Positions 1-9,395 of a stretch of 64,000 nucleotides of DNA are shown piece after piece (position 1 is the stretch's first letter; every line of letters begins with the position of its first letter). This DNA is from Maribacter polysiphoniae. Its GTDB lineage: Bacteria > Bacteroidota > Bacteroidia > Flavobacteriales > Flavobacteriaceae. The notes beneath the pieces are model-generated. The model saw only the letters and a list, made by a program, of their open reading frames with translations, did no database searches and was not told the DNA's origin. The stretch spans positions 421,710 to 485,709 of the forward strand of contig NZ_QGGQ01000003.1 in the NCBI RefSeq assembly GCF_003148665.1, written 5' to 3'. The translations under genes were made by a program, and so were the position numbers.

Positions 1-858
1 CGCATGCAATTGAACAATAAGGATTATTTCCAGTTTGGCCCCTTGGATCAAGGGTGGTGGCCTGATGGTCTTTATACCGCCCCAACTGACGAAGCGCTCA
101 AATATGATATAATTAAGACCAAGGAATTCGGGTTTAATATGATTCGTAAGCATGTAAAAGTTGAGCCTGCCCGATGGTATATGCATTGTGATCGCTTAGG
201 GATGCTAGTTTGGCAAGATATGCCGAGTGGTGATCGGTCCAATGGGTGGCAGAATAAAAAATATTTTGATGGCTCGGAGTTAAAACGTTCGGGAGAATCA
301 GAAAGAATATACAGAAAGGAATGGAAAGAGATTATGGATTATTTATATTCTTACCCGAGCATTGTGGTGTGGGTGCCATTTAATGAAGCTTGGGGGCAGT
401 TCAAGACCGTTGAGATTACTGAATGGACCAAAAACTATGACCCAAACAGGTTGGTTAACTCTGCAAGTGGGGGGAATCATTTTCAAACTGGCGATATTTT
501 GGATCTTCACAATTACCCCCAGCCCGATTTGTACTTGTATGACGCAAATAGGGTAACAGTGCTTGGAGAATATGGTGGTATTGGGTTGCCTTTAGAAGGG
601 CATTTGTGGAAAACGGACAATAATTGGGGCTATGTGAAATTCAAAAATTCAAAAGAAGTTACAGAAGAATATGTAAAGTACGCCATGATGCTCAAAAAAA
701 TGGTCAAGGCTGGTTTTTCGGCAGCTGTTTACACACAGACCACTGATGTTGAAGGTGAAGTAAATGGGTTTATGACCTATGATCGAAAGGTGGATAAAAT
801 GAATATTTCCAAGGTGAAAAAAGTTAACCAAGAAGTAATCAGTGCGTTACAAAATTAA
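1..858 (+). CDS. Glycoside hydrolase family 2, C-terminal TIM-barrel part (5' end outside window)
   Basis: The reading frame is open at the left edge, so this is the last ~285 residues of a larger protein, and the ATG at position 4 is not taken as the start. The visible part looks like a GH2 catalytic barrel: a region reading GFNMIRKHVKVEP, then VPFNEAWGQF (acid/base Glu about residue 128 of the visible part) and VLGEYGGIG (nucleophile Glu about residue 189). GH2 includes beta-galactosidases and related retaining exo-enzymes. Together with the downstream arabinose enzymes and galactose genes, removal of terminal beta-galactose or a similar sugar is plausible, but the exact sugar cannot be read from this fragment. 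It is followed by a strong hairpin and sits at the left edge of the utilization locus. Confidence 0.85.
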   Translation, partial: RMQLNNKDYFQFGPLDQGWWPDGLYTAPTDEALKYDIIKTKEFGFNMIRKHVKVEPARWYMHCDRLGMLVWQDMPSGDRSNGWQNKKYFDGSELKRSGESERIYRKEWKEIMDYLYSYPSIVVWVPFNEAWGQFKTVEITEWTKNYDPNRLVNSASGGNHFQTGDILDLHNYPQPDLYLYDANRVTVLGEYGGIGLPLEGHLWKTDNNWGYVKFKNSKEVTEEYVKYAMMLKKMVKAGFSAAVYTQTTDVEGEVNGFMTYDRKVDKMNISKVKKVNQEVISALQN

Positions 859-875
859 TTTTTAAATATTTTAAT

Positions 876-912
876 AGACGTCCTTTTTTTACAAATAGTA
901 AAAAGGACGTCT
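876..912 (+). terminator. Hairpin after the GH2 gene
   Basis: A 13-bp arm AGACGTCCTTTTT (876-888) is repeated in inverse at 900-912 around an 11-nt AT-rich loop. It lies 17 nt after the GH2 stop and 23 nt before the next start, which fits a transcription terminator or processing hairpin. There is no clean T-run after the right arm, though the arms themselves carry T and A runs. Confidence 0.7.
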
Positions 913-935
913 TACCCATTTTAAACGCCTAAGAA

Positions 936-1964
936 ATGAAACCTATAAAACCCATTTTTCCTTACCTATGTTTTCTGCTTGTCGTTAATGTGCAATCGCA
1001 AATCAAAAGCGCGGATACTACAGAAAACAACAACCCTATTTTTGAAGGCTGGTATGCTGATCCTGAAGGTGTCATATTCGATGACACCTACTGGGTATAC
1101 CCTACTTTCTCCGATGATTATGACAAACAGTTGCATTTTGATGCTTTCTCTTCCAAAGATTTGGTCAATTGGCATAAACACGAGCGTATTCTAGATACTA
1201 CTAACATTAAATGGTTGAGACAGGCATTGTGGGCACCTTCGATCATAGAAAAAGAGGATAAATATTTTCTCTTTTTCGGAGCTAATGATATCCAACGACC
1301 GGGTCGGGATTCTTTTGACCCTAAAAATGATATTAACCATTATGGTGGTATAGGGGTGGCTGTTGCCGATAACCCTGAAGGACCTTTTGAAGACTATTTG
1401 GGTAAACCCTTGATTTCCGATTTTTATAATGATGCCCAACCTATCGACCAGTTTGTTTTCAAGGATATTGAAGGTACTTATTATTTTTTCTATGGGGGTT
1501 GGAGCCATTGTAATTTGGGGAGGTTGAATGAAAATTTTACAGGATTTATTCCTTGGGATGATGGCAATCTATTTAAAGAAATTACACCTGAAGGTTATGT
1601 AGAAGGCCCCTTTATGTTCGTAAGAAAAGGCATTTATTATTTTATGTGGTCAGAAGGGGGGTGGACGAATGGTAGTTACAAAGTAGCCTATGCTATGTCT
1701 GATAACGCAATGGGCCCTTATAAAAGAATAGGTACCATATTAGAATCCAAAGAAGGAGACATCGCTACAGGGGCGGGTCATCATTCGGTAATCAGAAAGC
1801 CAAACACTGACGACTGGATAATGGTTTACCACAGAAGACCCATTCCCAACAAAGATCGTGACCACCGTGTAACTTGTATGGATAAAATGGAATTTAATGG
1901 GGATGGAACCATAAAGCCCATTAAAATGACTTTTGAAGGGGTAACAGGTACTTCCAAGAAATAA
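936..1964 (+). CDS. Secreted glycoside hydrolase family 43 enzyme (1)
   Basis: A 342-residue protein with an N-terminal signal peptide (hydrophobic stretch ~residues 7-19, ending near VQSQ). It is a single five-bladed beta-propeller of GH43 type. The three family acids are recognisable: Asp42 in WYADPEG (base), Asp171 in PIDQFVF (pKa modulator) and Glu223 in YVEGPFMF (acid). GH43 enzymes are inverting alpha-L-arabinofuranosidases, arabinanases or beta-xylosidases. Next to a GH127 gene and further GH43 genes, release of arabinose from side chains is the best guess. The protein stops just after the propeller, and coding-like sequence continues in another frame (1952-2044), so the gene may have lost a C-terminal extension by frameshift. 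Its distance to the GH127 start is 85 nt, suggesting one transcript. Confidence 0.88.
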   Translation: MKPIKPIFPYLCFLLVVNVQSQIKSADTTENNNPIFEGWYADPEGVIFDDTYWVYPTFSDDYDKQLHFDAFSSKDLVNWHKHERILDTTNIKWLRQALWAPSIIEKEDKYFLFFGANDIQRPGRDSFDPKNDINHYGGIGVAVADNPEGPFEDYLGKPLISDFYNDAQPIDQFVFKDIEGTYYFFYGGWSHCNLGRLNENFTGFIPWDDGNLFKEITPEGYVEGPFMFVRKGIYYFMWSEGGWTNGSYKVAYAMSDNAMGPYKRIGTILESKEGDIATGAGHHSVIRKPNTDDWIMVYHRRPIPNKDRDHRVTCMDKMEFNGDGTIKPIKMTFEGVTGTSKK

Positions 1965-2044
1965 AAACCAAAGGAAGTTATTATGTTTCCGATGGCCAGT
2001 TTACGAATGGTGGATCACTAGAACTCCAAACAAATCATAAATAA
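1952..2044 (+). pseudogene. Coding-like tail in a shifted frame after GH43 (1)
   Basis: Reading from 1952 in the -1 frame gives a 30-codon open stretch with a plausible composition (SYYVSDGQFTNGGSLELQ in the middle) ending in TAA at 2042-2044, only 5 nt before the GH127 start. It overlaps the end of the GH43 gene, so a single-base slip could have separated it from that gene. The domain it belonged to is not recognised. It could also be chance, since 30 codons is short. Confidence 0.35.
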
Positions 2045-2049
2045 TTAAA

Positions 2050-4215
2050 ATGATGAACAAGAAAGTTAATTTAATCGCAATTGTTTTTTTACTGTTCCTA
2101 TTTTCCTGTGCGGAAGAACAAAACAATTCTGAAACGGTGGTTGTTGAGACTTTCGATGTTCCCCCTACTAAATCAACGAACATCAACTATATAGGCAATC
2201 GAGCGCCTTTGGTAGAAAGTGCCTTGATAAAACTACCCTTGGGAGCCATAAAACCTGATAATTGGTTAAAGGAGTCCCTGCAAAGACAGGCAGACGGACT
2301 CATGGGCAATCTTGGAGAAATAAGTGCTTGGCTGCAAAAAGAAGACAATGCGTGGCTCGCCAAAGACGGTAAAGGATCTTGGGGTTGGGAAGAGGTTCCC
2401 TATTGGCTAAAGGGGTATTTGAATACGGCCTATATTTTGGAAGATGAAACGATGATCAAGGAAGCCCAGATATGGATTGAAGCAGCTATTGCCAGCCAAC
2501 GTACCGATGGTAATTTTGGCCCTATCATGGTCTCGGATGAAGATGGCACCCAAGATTTTTGGAGCAATATGATCATGTTGTATTGTCTACAATCATATTA
2601 TGAATATACCCAGGATGAAAGAGTCATAGATTTGATGACCAAATATTTTGAGTTTCAATTGGGTTTGCCCGATGAACAACTACTTTCAAAAACACAATAT
2701 TGGCAACGTATTCGAGGGGGCGATAACCTATACAGTGTTACTTGGTTGTACAACCGTACCGGTGAAAAATGGCTCTTGGAACTAGCGGAAAAAATACACC
2801 GCGTAACCGCACCATGGTCAAAAAGGGACAATACCCTTGACGAAATCGGAAATTGGAAAGAAAAGCGTGAGGGTACTGAATGGCCCGAATGGTATGGTTA
2901 CCTTGTAGATTGGCACAATGTAAACGTTGCGCAGGCATTTCGGGAACCAGCCCAATATTATGAGTTAAGCCATAATGATAATGATTTACAGGCAACCTAT
3001 GATAATTTTGATATTATAAGAGAACATTTTGGACAGGTCCCTGGTGGAATGTTCGGATCAGATGAAAATGCAAGACCAGGATATGACGACCCAAGACAGG
3101 GTGTAGAGACTTGTGGGATGGTAGAACAAATGAACTCCGATGAGCATTTATTACGAATTACCGGTGATATTTTTTGGGCAGATCATGTCGAAGAGGTTAC
3201 ATTTAATTCATTTCCGGCAGCATTGATGCCTGATTTTAGGTCACTCCGTTATATAACCAGTCCCAACATGGTGCTGAACGATGATCAAAACCATCGACCG
3301 GGAATCATGAATGACGGGCCTTTTTTGATGATGAATCCGTTCAGTTCACGTTGTTGTCAACATAACCATGGACAAGGTTTACCCTATCTTGTTGAAAACC
3401 TTTGGATGGCTACTCCTGATAATGGATTGGCGGCAGTTATCTATGCGGCAAATACTGTAAAGGCAAAAGTAGGCAAGGGGCAAGAAGTGGGCATTGCCTT
3501 AAAAACCAATTATCCCTTTGAAGATGATTTGACATTTACCATTTGTAGTGATAAGGAAGCAACATTCCCGTTATATTTTCGAATCCCTGCTTGGTGTACA
3601 TCTGCCAGTTTAGTACTGAACAATGAAAAAATGAATGTTTCAGCAAAGGGGGGTAAGTATGTACGATTGGTAAGAACATGGAAAAATGGGGATATTATCA
3701 AACTTTCTCTTCCAAAAACCTTGAAAGTAAGAACATGGGTGAAGAACCACAATAGTGTAAGTGTAGATTACGGACCTTTGACATTTTCATTGAAAATCGG
3801 AGAAAAATACATAAAAAAAGAGAGTGATAAGACTGCTCTTTGGGATTCAAAATGGCAAAAAGGAGTTGATGTCGATAAATGGCCTTCGTATGAAATCCAC
3901 CCCACAACTGCATGGAATTATGGATTGGTTTTGAGCGAATCAGACCCGCAAGGTTCTTTTACAATTGAGACCAGACCATGGCCCAAAGATAATTATCCTT
4001 TCACACCGGATAAGGCCCCCATTGTTTTGAGGGCTAAAGGCAAACGAATTCCACAGTGGGAAATTGACAAATACGGATTGGCAGAAGAATTGCAGGATAG
4101 TCCTGTGAAATCAAAAGAGCATGAGGAGGAGATTGAACTTATTCCAATGGGTGCGGCTAGACTACGCATAAGTTCATTTCCTGTAATTGGTGAAAATGGA
4201 AAAGATTGGCAATAG
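2050..4215 (+). CDS. GH127 beta-L-arabinofuranosidase-like lipoprotein (DUF1680)
   Basis: A 721-residue protein with a lipoprotein signal (lipobox LFSC near residue 20), so probably anchored in the periplasm or outer membrane. The body is the all-alpha barrel plus beta-sandwich family once called DUF1680. In Bifidobacterium HypBA1 of this family, one Glu and three Cys bind zinc and one Cys is the nucleophile. The same set is visible here: GVETCGM (Glu353, Cys355) and SRCCQHN (Cys435, Cys436), with nearly the HypBA1 spacing. The C-terminal ARLRISSFP is typical of the family end. Predicted reaction: release of beta-L-arabinofuranose, or a related sugar, from arabinose-rich glycans. Two ATGs (2050, 2053) could start translation. 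It lies between two GH43 genes. Confidence 0.88.
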   Translation: MMNKKVNLIAIVFLLFLFSCAEEQNNSETVVVETFDVPPTKSTNINYIGNRAPLVESALIKLPLGAIKPDNWLKESLQRQADGLMGNLGEISAWLQKEDNAWLAKDGKGSWGWEEVPYWLKGYLNTAYILEDETMIKEAQIWIEAAIASQRTDGNFGPIMVSDEDGTQDFWSNMIMLYCLQSYYEYTQDERVIDLMTKYFEFQLGLPDEQLLSKTQYWQRIRGGDNLYSVTWLYNRTGEKWLLELAEKIHRVTAPWSKRDNTLDEIGNWKEKREGTEWPEWYGYLVDWHNVNVAQAFREPAQYYELSHNDNDLQATYDNFDIIREHFGQVPGGMFGSDENARPGYDDPRQGVETCGMVEQMNSDEHLLRITGDIFWADHVEEVTFNSFPAALMPDFRSLRYITSPNMVLNDDQNHRPGIMNDGPFLMMNPFSSRCCQHNHGQGLPYLVENLWMATPDNGLAAVIYAANTVKAKVGKGQEVGIALKTNYPFEDDLTFTICSDKEATFPLYFRIPAWCTSASLVLNNEKMNVSAKGGKYVRLVRTWKNGDIIKLSLPKTLKVRTWVKNHNSVSVDYGPLTFSLKIGEKYIKKESDKTALWDSKWQKGVDVDKWPSYEIHPTTAWNYGLVLSESDPQGSFTIETRPWPKDNYPFTPDKAPIVLRAKGKRIPQWEIDKYGLAEELQDSPVKSKEHEEEIELIPMGAARLRISSFPVIGENGKDWQ

Positions 4216-4235
4216 TTGTCGGTGACAAGGCATAA

Positions 4236-4421
4236 ACCTTCAATTTTACGCCTCTAGGAAGAAAAGCACAATTAGAAACACTTTCTGACATTTCATTTTA
4301 CGATAATCATAGAACTTCTATTCAAGTAGCTGCATTGACTTTTGAAAGTGAAACTTTATAAAGCGATAAGGAAAGACCTTTTGATTTTATGGCTACCGGA
4401 TTTAGAATAAATGATGAATGA
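4236..4421 (+). pseudogene. Decayed coding remnant after the GH127 gene
   Basis: One frame runs 62 codons from after a TAA at 4233-4235 to TGA at 4419-4421, broken only by a TAA at 4359-4361. The reading is protein-like on both sides of that stop (TPLGRKAQLETLSDISFYDN before it, ERPFDFMATGFRINDE after it), and the end resembles beta-sandwich C-termini that close with a DF..FRI-type strand. No start codon or ribosome site precedes it. I take it as the tail of a lost carbohydrate-active protein, identity unknown. The remaining ~70 nt to the next gene show nothing else. Confidence 0.45.
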
Positions 4422-4490
4422 CAATAATTAAATAAGAGGGGGGACTTTCTCCAGTTAGTGAATTACTAAAAACCTTATAAAACATATGAT

Positions 4491-5609
4491 ATGAAAGCAA
4501 TCACTATTTCAAAATTTGTCATAGTAGTTTTGGTTATTTTTGCATTTGGCTGCAAGGTAGCCGGTTCGAGAAAGGAAATTGTCACTTCTGTTGAAGTAAT
4601 TGGTGATAGTCATGACATCAATACTTTTACCAATCCGTTGTTGCCGAGTGGTGCGGATCCATGGGCCATTTATCATAAAGGCAATTACTATTATATAAAG
4701 TCTGGAGCCAATGCTATCACACTTATGAGAACCCCTGATATTACCGATTTGAAAAATGCCGAAAAGAAAATAATTTGGACTGCTCCAAATACTGGTGACC
4801 ATTCCAAGAATATTTGGGCTCCTGAGGTTCACAATATTGATGGGTTTTGGTATGTTTATGTTGCTGCGGATGATGGGGACAATAGAAATCATAGAATGTT
4901 CGTATTGGAAAACAGATCAGCAGATCCGTTTGAAGGAGAATTTATTGTGAAATCGAAGCTTAGAACTGATCCTAATGACAATTGGGCCATAGATGGTAGT
5001 ATTTTCAGGCATAAAGATAAATTCTATTTTATATGGTCCGGATGGGAAAAGCCGAAAGCAAAGATTGAAACACAGAATATTTATATTGCCCGTATGTCAG
5101 ATCCTTGGACAATTACTTCGGAAAGGGTTTTACTAAGTACACCTGAATTTGATTGGGAACGGAATTGGGAATATCCCGATGTTTGGCATCCTGATGCCCC
5201 GGTTTACGTAAATGAAGGGCCACAAGCCTTGGCACATGGAAGTAAATTACATATTATTTATTCAGCAAGTGGATGCTGGACACCTTATTATGCGTTGGGT
5301 ATTTTATCTATGGATGCTGAAAGTGACCCAATGGATTTATCTTCCTGGAAAAAATCAAAAGAGCCGATATTTCAACAATCATTGGAAAACCGAGTTTACG
5401 GTACGGGGCATAACTCTTTCTTTAAAAGTCCCGATGGCACTGAAGATTGGGTTTTGTACCATGCCAATGATAACCCAACCGATGGATGTGCGGAAAAACG
5501 TTCACCAAGGGCACAAAAAATCAGCTGGTCAGATGATGACATGCCAATTTTAGGAATTCCCTTGCCCACTTCAAAACAGTTGGCAAAACCTTCTGGGACA
5601 AACAAATAG
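4491..5609 (+). CDS. Glycoside hydrolase family 43 lipoprotein (2), arabinofuranosidase-like
   Basis: A 372-residue lipoprotein (FAFGC, Cys21) with one GH43 propeller. Catalytic acids: Asp56 in SGADPWAI, Asp168 in WAIDGSIF and Glu242 in VNEGPQAL. The layout, with the segment ASGCWTPYYALGILSM and a late YGTGHNSF motif, is that of the exo-acting alpha-L-arabinofuranosidase-type GH43 group common in Bacteroidota loci. The subfamily is inferred from memory of such proteins, not computed. It is the last gene before a terminator hairpin at 5683 and a long leader upstream of susC. Confidence 0.87.
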   Translation: MKAITISKFVIVVLVIFAFGCKVAGSRKEIVTSVEVIGDSHDINTFTNPLLPSGADPWAIYHKGNYYYIKSGANAITLMRTPDITDLKNAEKKIIWTAPNTGDHSKNIWAPEVHNIDGFWYVYVAADDGDNRNHRMFVLENRSADPFEGEFIVKSKLRTDPNDNWAIDGSIFRHKDKFYFIWSGWEKPKAKIETQNIYIARMSDPWTITSERVLLSTPEFDWERNWEYPDVWHPDAPVYVNEGPQALAHGSKLHIIYSASGCWTPYYALGILSMDAESDPMDLSSWKKSKEPIFQQSLENRVYGTGHNSFFKSPDGTEDWVLYHANDNPTDGCAEKRSPRAQKISWSDDDMPILGIPLPTSKQLAKPSGTNK

Positions 5610-5682
5610 AATAAGAATTTCATCTTCAAAAATTACAATGTGCGTAAAAAGGTATAATTTTTTATTTGACACAAGAAATACT

Positions 5683-5717
5683 GAGTCGGACTATAGATCG
5701 TTCGGCTCTTTTTTTTT
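5683..5717 (+). terminator. Rho-independent terminator after GH43 (2)
   Basis: A GAGTCG/CGGCTC stem (one G-T pair) with a 14-nt loop is followed by nine T, 74 nt downstream of the stop codon. Confidence 0.65.
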
Positions 5718-6232
5718 CTAATAAGTTCATTGTTTATTTAAGGAAATAGGTTTTCAAGTCTATAAACCGAATATAAAGACAAATACTGGCGAGTATCTTA
5801 AATAATAATTCAGATTCCCATTTAGTTTTATGGTACCGAGGAATTCATACTGACGAAAGCCATTTGTAATATACTATTCTAGAAGAAATTGGGTAATGCT
5901 AGTTCTCAAGCTTAGTTGAATCCTGATGAAGAAATCCACAACGTGTTGCATGGTTCAACAATATGTGTCAACCCATGCTATTTCTTAATGTAATCTTAAT
6001 ATTTGAACGATTTGTACGAAACAATGAAACAAATTAAATGATCATCCAGCAGTGAAATGGGTTTATTTGACATGTGTCAATGTGATAAAATTTTAACCAA
6101 AAAATAATAATAACAAAAAAAGAAGAACTAATTATTGCGTATTAAACAAAAAACCACCTTCGAATTAAAAATTTGATTTGAGGATTATAAATAAACCAAC
6201 TCTAAACTTAATGATCATAAAAATGAAAAACA
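5718..6232 (+). promoter_or_regulatory. Long non-coding leader upstream of susC with palindromic sites
   Basis: No credible gene is seen in this 515-nt stretch. It contains TTGACA-TG-TGTCAA at 6067-6080, a perfect 6-2-6 inverted repeat, and a related half TGTGTCAA at 5964-5971 inside a looser inverted repeat around GCATGG (5950-5976). Two copies of the TGTGTCAA half ~105 nt apart upstream of a susC gene look like operator sites for a sugar-responsive regulator. Which protein binds is unknown. The GntR (22192-23190) and LacI (61669-62706) regulators in the window are candidates only. Confidence 0.5.
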
Positions 6233-9200
6233 ATGAAAAAACGACCAACTAAATTTATTCAACAGCTGCTGGTATATGTATGCTTGCTATTTATTTCCGT
6301 GAATTTGGGATACGGGCAGGATCAAATATCGGTAACAGGGACGGTTACTGCTATGAACGGAGGTGATTTTTTGCCTGGTGTATCGATAATTGTTAAAAAT
6401 ACAACGAATGGGGTAAGCACTGATTTTAATGGGAATTATAGCATAGAAACTACTTCGGATGCTGTATTGGTTTTAAGTTATCTTGGATTTAAAACCATAG
6501 AAATTCCTGTGAATGGTCAAACTACGATTGACGTTCAACTTGAAGATGATGTTGCTGCTCTTGATGAAGTGGTTATAACTGGGTATACAACACAGGAGAA
6601 AAAATCCATTACGGCAGCTATCTCAACAGTTACTAGCAAGGATTTGGAAAATGTGCATGCGGGGGCTTCTGTAAGCTCTGGACTTGCAGGTAAAATTTCA
6701 GGGGTTACCTTTAAAATGGCGGATGGTCGTCCAGGTGCTTCGGCAGCCATTCAAATTCGTAATATGGGTAATCCCCTATATATTATTGATGGCATTCAAC
6801 AAGATGTAAGACAATTCAATAACATTTCACCAGGTGATATAGCAAGTATTTCTGTTCTTAAAGATGCATCTGCTGCAATTTATGGAGTTAGGGCTGCCAA
6901 TGGGGTTGTTGTGGTAACAACAAAGCGCGGAAGAAAGAATTCTAAGAATGTGGTTGATATCAATGCTTATTATGGTGGACAAAACTGGTCTAGATTTCCA
7001 AATACAGTGAATGACTCCTATGAATATATGAGCAGAAAAGCTGAAGCGGAACTGAATGAATTTGGGGAAACACAAATTACCCAAGAAGAATTGGATAAAT
7101 ATAGTTTGGGTACAGAAGCTGGTTACCAATCCTTTAATTGGAAAGATTTTATTATTAAAAAGAACGCTCCGTTGTACAATATCAATGTTAGTACATCTGG
7201 GGGGTCAGAAAAGATAAACTACTATATTTCCGGTACCCATTTAAAACAGGAAGCGGTTTTGGGTCCAGAGTTTAGTTTTGAACGAAGTAATATTCAGAGC
7301 AACCTGGATGCCAATATTACAGATCGCTTAAAAGTAGGCGTTCAGATTAATGGTAGAATAGAGACTACTGACAATCCGGGAATACCTGGAGCTGATGATT
7401 ATTGGTTACCGCGGTTTGCTATTTTACGTAATAGACCTTATGAGCGACCTTATGCCAATGACAATCCTGAATATTTGAATGATATAGGTCATAACGAGAC
7501 CAACTGGGCACTGCACAACAAAGAAATTGGCGGCTACTCAACAGATATTAGACGTGTCCTTCAAACAAATTTTAGTGGTGAATATAAATTTGGAGGTATT
7601 GCAGAGGGGCTAATTGTAAAGGGTATGTATTCTTACTTCATTGAAGACCAAGTTCTGAATGGGCATGAATATACGTACGACGCTTATACATATGATGCTA
7701 CAAATGATGAATATAATGCTACAGGAGGTAGTTCTAATCCATGGAGGGAGCGTAGAAACCGTAAGCAAATTAAAAAGGTTTACCAAGGTCAGCTCCTATA
7801 CAAGAAATCCTTTGCAGAAAACCATAATGTTGAAGGTTTGTTCATGGTGGAGCGCCAAGAGGAACGAGATCAGAACCAATGGTTTCGTTCTGTACCGGAA
7901 ACCAATATTCTTCCTTTGATTTATTTTGCTAATCTGGCTGATTTTCAAGATTATGACGCAGAATTGGCGAGAATAGGATACATTGGAAAACTCAATTATA
8001 ATTTTAAAGAGAAATACTATGTAGAGTTATCAGGCAGGCAAGATGCTTCATGGAAGTTTGCACCCAGCAAAAGAAAAGGTTTTTTTCCATCGGGTTCTAT
8101 TGGTTGGAGGCTAACCGAAGAGGATTGGTATGATACCATTGCAGGAGAAGATCCTTGGGTGTCAGAATTTAAACTTAGGGCATCTTATGGTATCCTGGGA
8201 GATGATGATATCGGTATTGGGGCTTATGACTATTTACCAGGATATAACTATAATACGGGGACGGTTATATTAGATGACCAACCTATTGTTGGGGCTAGGG
8301 ACAAAGGGCAGATTGTTGATAATATATCTTGGTTCAAGAGTAAGATAACGGATATTGGTTTTGATTTTAGTCTTTTCAATGGTAAGATTTCGGGGTCGTA
8401 TGATTATTTCTACAGATTACGAACCGGTCTTAGAGGTAGGAAATACGATATTTTAATACCTAATGAATTAGGGTACGGACTTCCCGATGAAAATGTGAAC
8501 AGTGATGCACAATCCGGATTTGAAGGAGCAATTACTTATACCAATAGTTTTGGAGATTTTAATTTGACTGTATCAGGAAACGGTTCTTATTCCAGAGGTA
8601 AATTCATCGAATCCTATAAGCCGAGATTTGAAAATTCTTGGCAAGAGTATAGAAGTTCAAATGAAGGAAGGTATAACGATATAAGATGGGGGTTCAATAC
8701 AATAGGACAATTCCAATCACAAGAGGAAATAAACAATTATACTGTGGATATCGATGGTCAGGGCAACAGGACTTTGTTGCCGGGCGATCTTATTTATGAG
8801 GATTTAAACGGTGATGGAACCATCAACGGTTTAGATGAAAAGCCAATTGGTTATAGTTGGGGGAGACAACCTTCTATTAATTTTGGTTTAAATATCCGAA
8901 TGGACTATAAAGGAGTTGATTTTTCAGCCGATTTCTCTGGAGGATCAGGTTATTCTTGGGCCCAGGAGTGGGAGACCCGATGGGCTTTTCAGAACCAAGG
9001 AGCTTTAAACACAATATTCTTGGACTCATGGAGACGTCAGGATCCTGCTGATCCAAATAGTACTTGGATACCCGGAAAATATCCTGCATTACGTTATAAT
9101 AGTGGATATCACAGTAACTATAGATGGGGGCAAGCTTCAACTTACTGGATGCACAATGTAACTTATTTAAGGGCCCGTACCATCGAATTGGGTTATTCAT

Positions 9201-9382
9201 TACCAAAATCCTTATTGGACAAAGCTGGTTTGCAAAAGGCACGGTTCTATGTGAACGCATATAACCTATTCTCTTTTGACAATCTATCTAAATTCGGTAT
9301 AGACCCAGAAGTTAATGACACCAATGGATTACAGTATCCACAAAATAAATTTGTTAATGTAGGGGTGAACCTATCCATATAA
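6233..9382 (+). CDS. SusC-like TonB-dependent outer-membrane glycan importer
   Basis: A 1049-residue protein with a signal peptide (cleavage after about GYGQ, residue 29), a carboxypeptidase-D-like beta-sandwich domain (~residues 33-110), a plug domain (~115-235, with DEVVITGY at its start and PLYIIDGI plus SVLKDASAAIYG inside) and a 22-strand-type barrel to the C-terminus. This is the standard SusC layout. It imports oligosaccharides bound by the SusD partner encoded 13 nt downstream, using TonB energy. The start is the ATG at 6233; another ATG at 6223 is out of frame. The plug is slightly shorter than many SusC plugs but shows no break. Confidence 0.95.
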   Translation: MKKRPTKFIQQLLVYVCLLFISVNLGYGQDQISVTGTVTAMNGGDFLPGVSIIVKNTTNGVSTDFNGNYSIETTSDAVLVLSYLGFKTIEIPVNGQTTIDVQLEDDVAALDEVVITGYTTQEKKSITAAISTVTSKDLENVHAGASVSSGLAGKISGVTFKMADGRPGASAAIQIRNMGNPLYIIDGIQQDVRQFNNISPGDIASISVLKDASAAIYGVRAANGVVVVTTKRGRKNSKNVVDINAYYGGQNWSRFPNTVNDSYEYMSRKAEAELNEFGETQITQEELDKYSLGTEAGYQSFNWKDFIIKKNAPLYNINVSTSGGSEKINYYISGTHLKQEAVLGPEFSFERSNIQSNLDANITDRLKVGVQINGRIETTDNPGIPGADDYWLPRFAILRNRPYERPYANDNPEYLNDIGHNETNWALHNKEIGGYSTDIRRVLQTNFSGEYKFGGIAEGLIVKGMYSYFIEDQVLNGHEYTYDAYTYDATNDEYNATGGSSNPWRERRNRKQIKKVYQGQLLYKKSFAENHNVEGLFMVERQEERDQNQWFRSVPETNILPLIYFANLADFQDYDAELARIGYIGKLNYNFKEKYYVELSGRQDASWKFAPSKRKGFFPSGSIGWRLTEEDWYDTIAGEDPWVSEFKLRASYGILGDDDIGIGAYDYLPGYNYNTGTVILDDQPIVGARDKGQIVDNISWFKSKITDIGFDFSLFNGKISGSYDYFYRLRTGLRGRKYDILIPNELGYGLPDENVNSDAQSGFEGAITYTNSFGDFNLTVSGNGSYSRGKFIESYKPRFENSWQEYRSSNEGRYNDIRWGFNTIGQFQSQEEINNYTVDIDGQGNRTLLPGDLIYEDLNGDGTINGLDEKPIGYSWGRQPSINFGLNIRMDYKGVDFSADFSGGSGYSWAQEWETRWAFQNQGALNTIFLDSWRRQDPADPNSTWIPGKYPALRYNSGYHSNYRWGQASTYWMHNVTYLRARTIELGYSLPKSLLDKAGLQKARFYVNAYNLFSFDNLSKFGIDPEVNDTNGLQYPQNKFVNVGVNLSI

Positions 9383-9395
9383 AATTGATTTAAAG

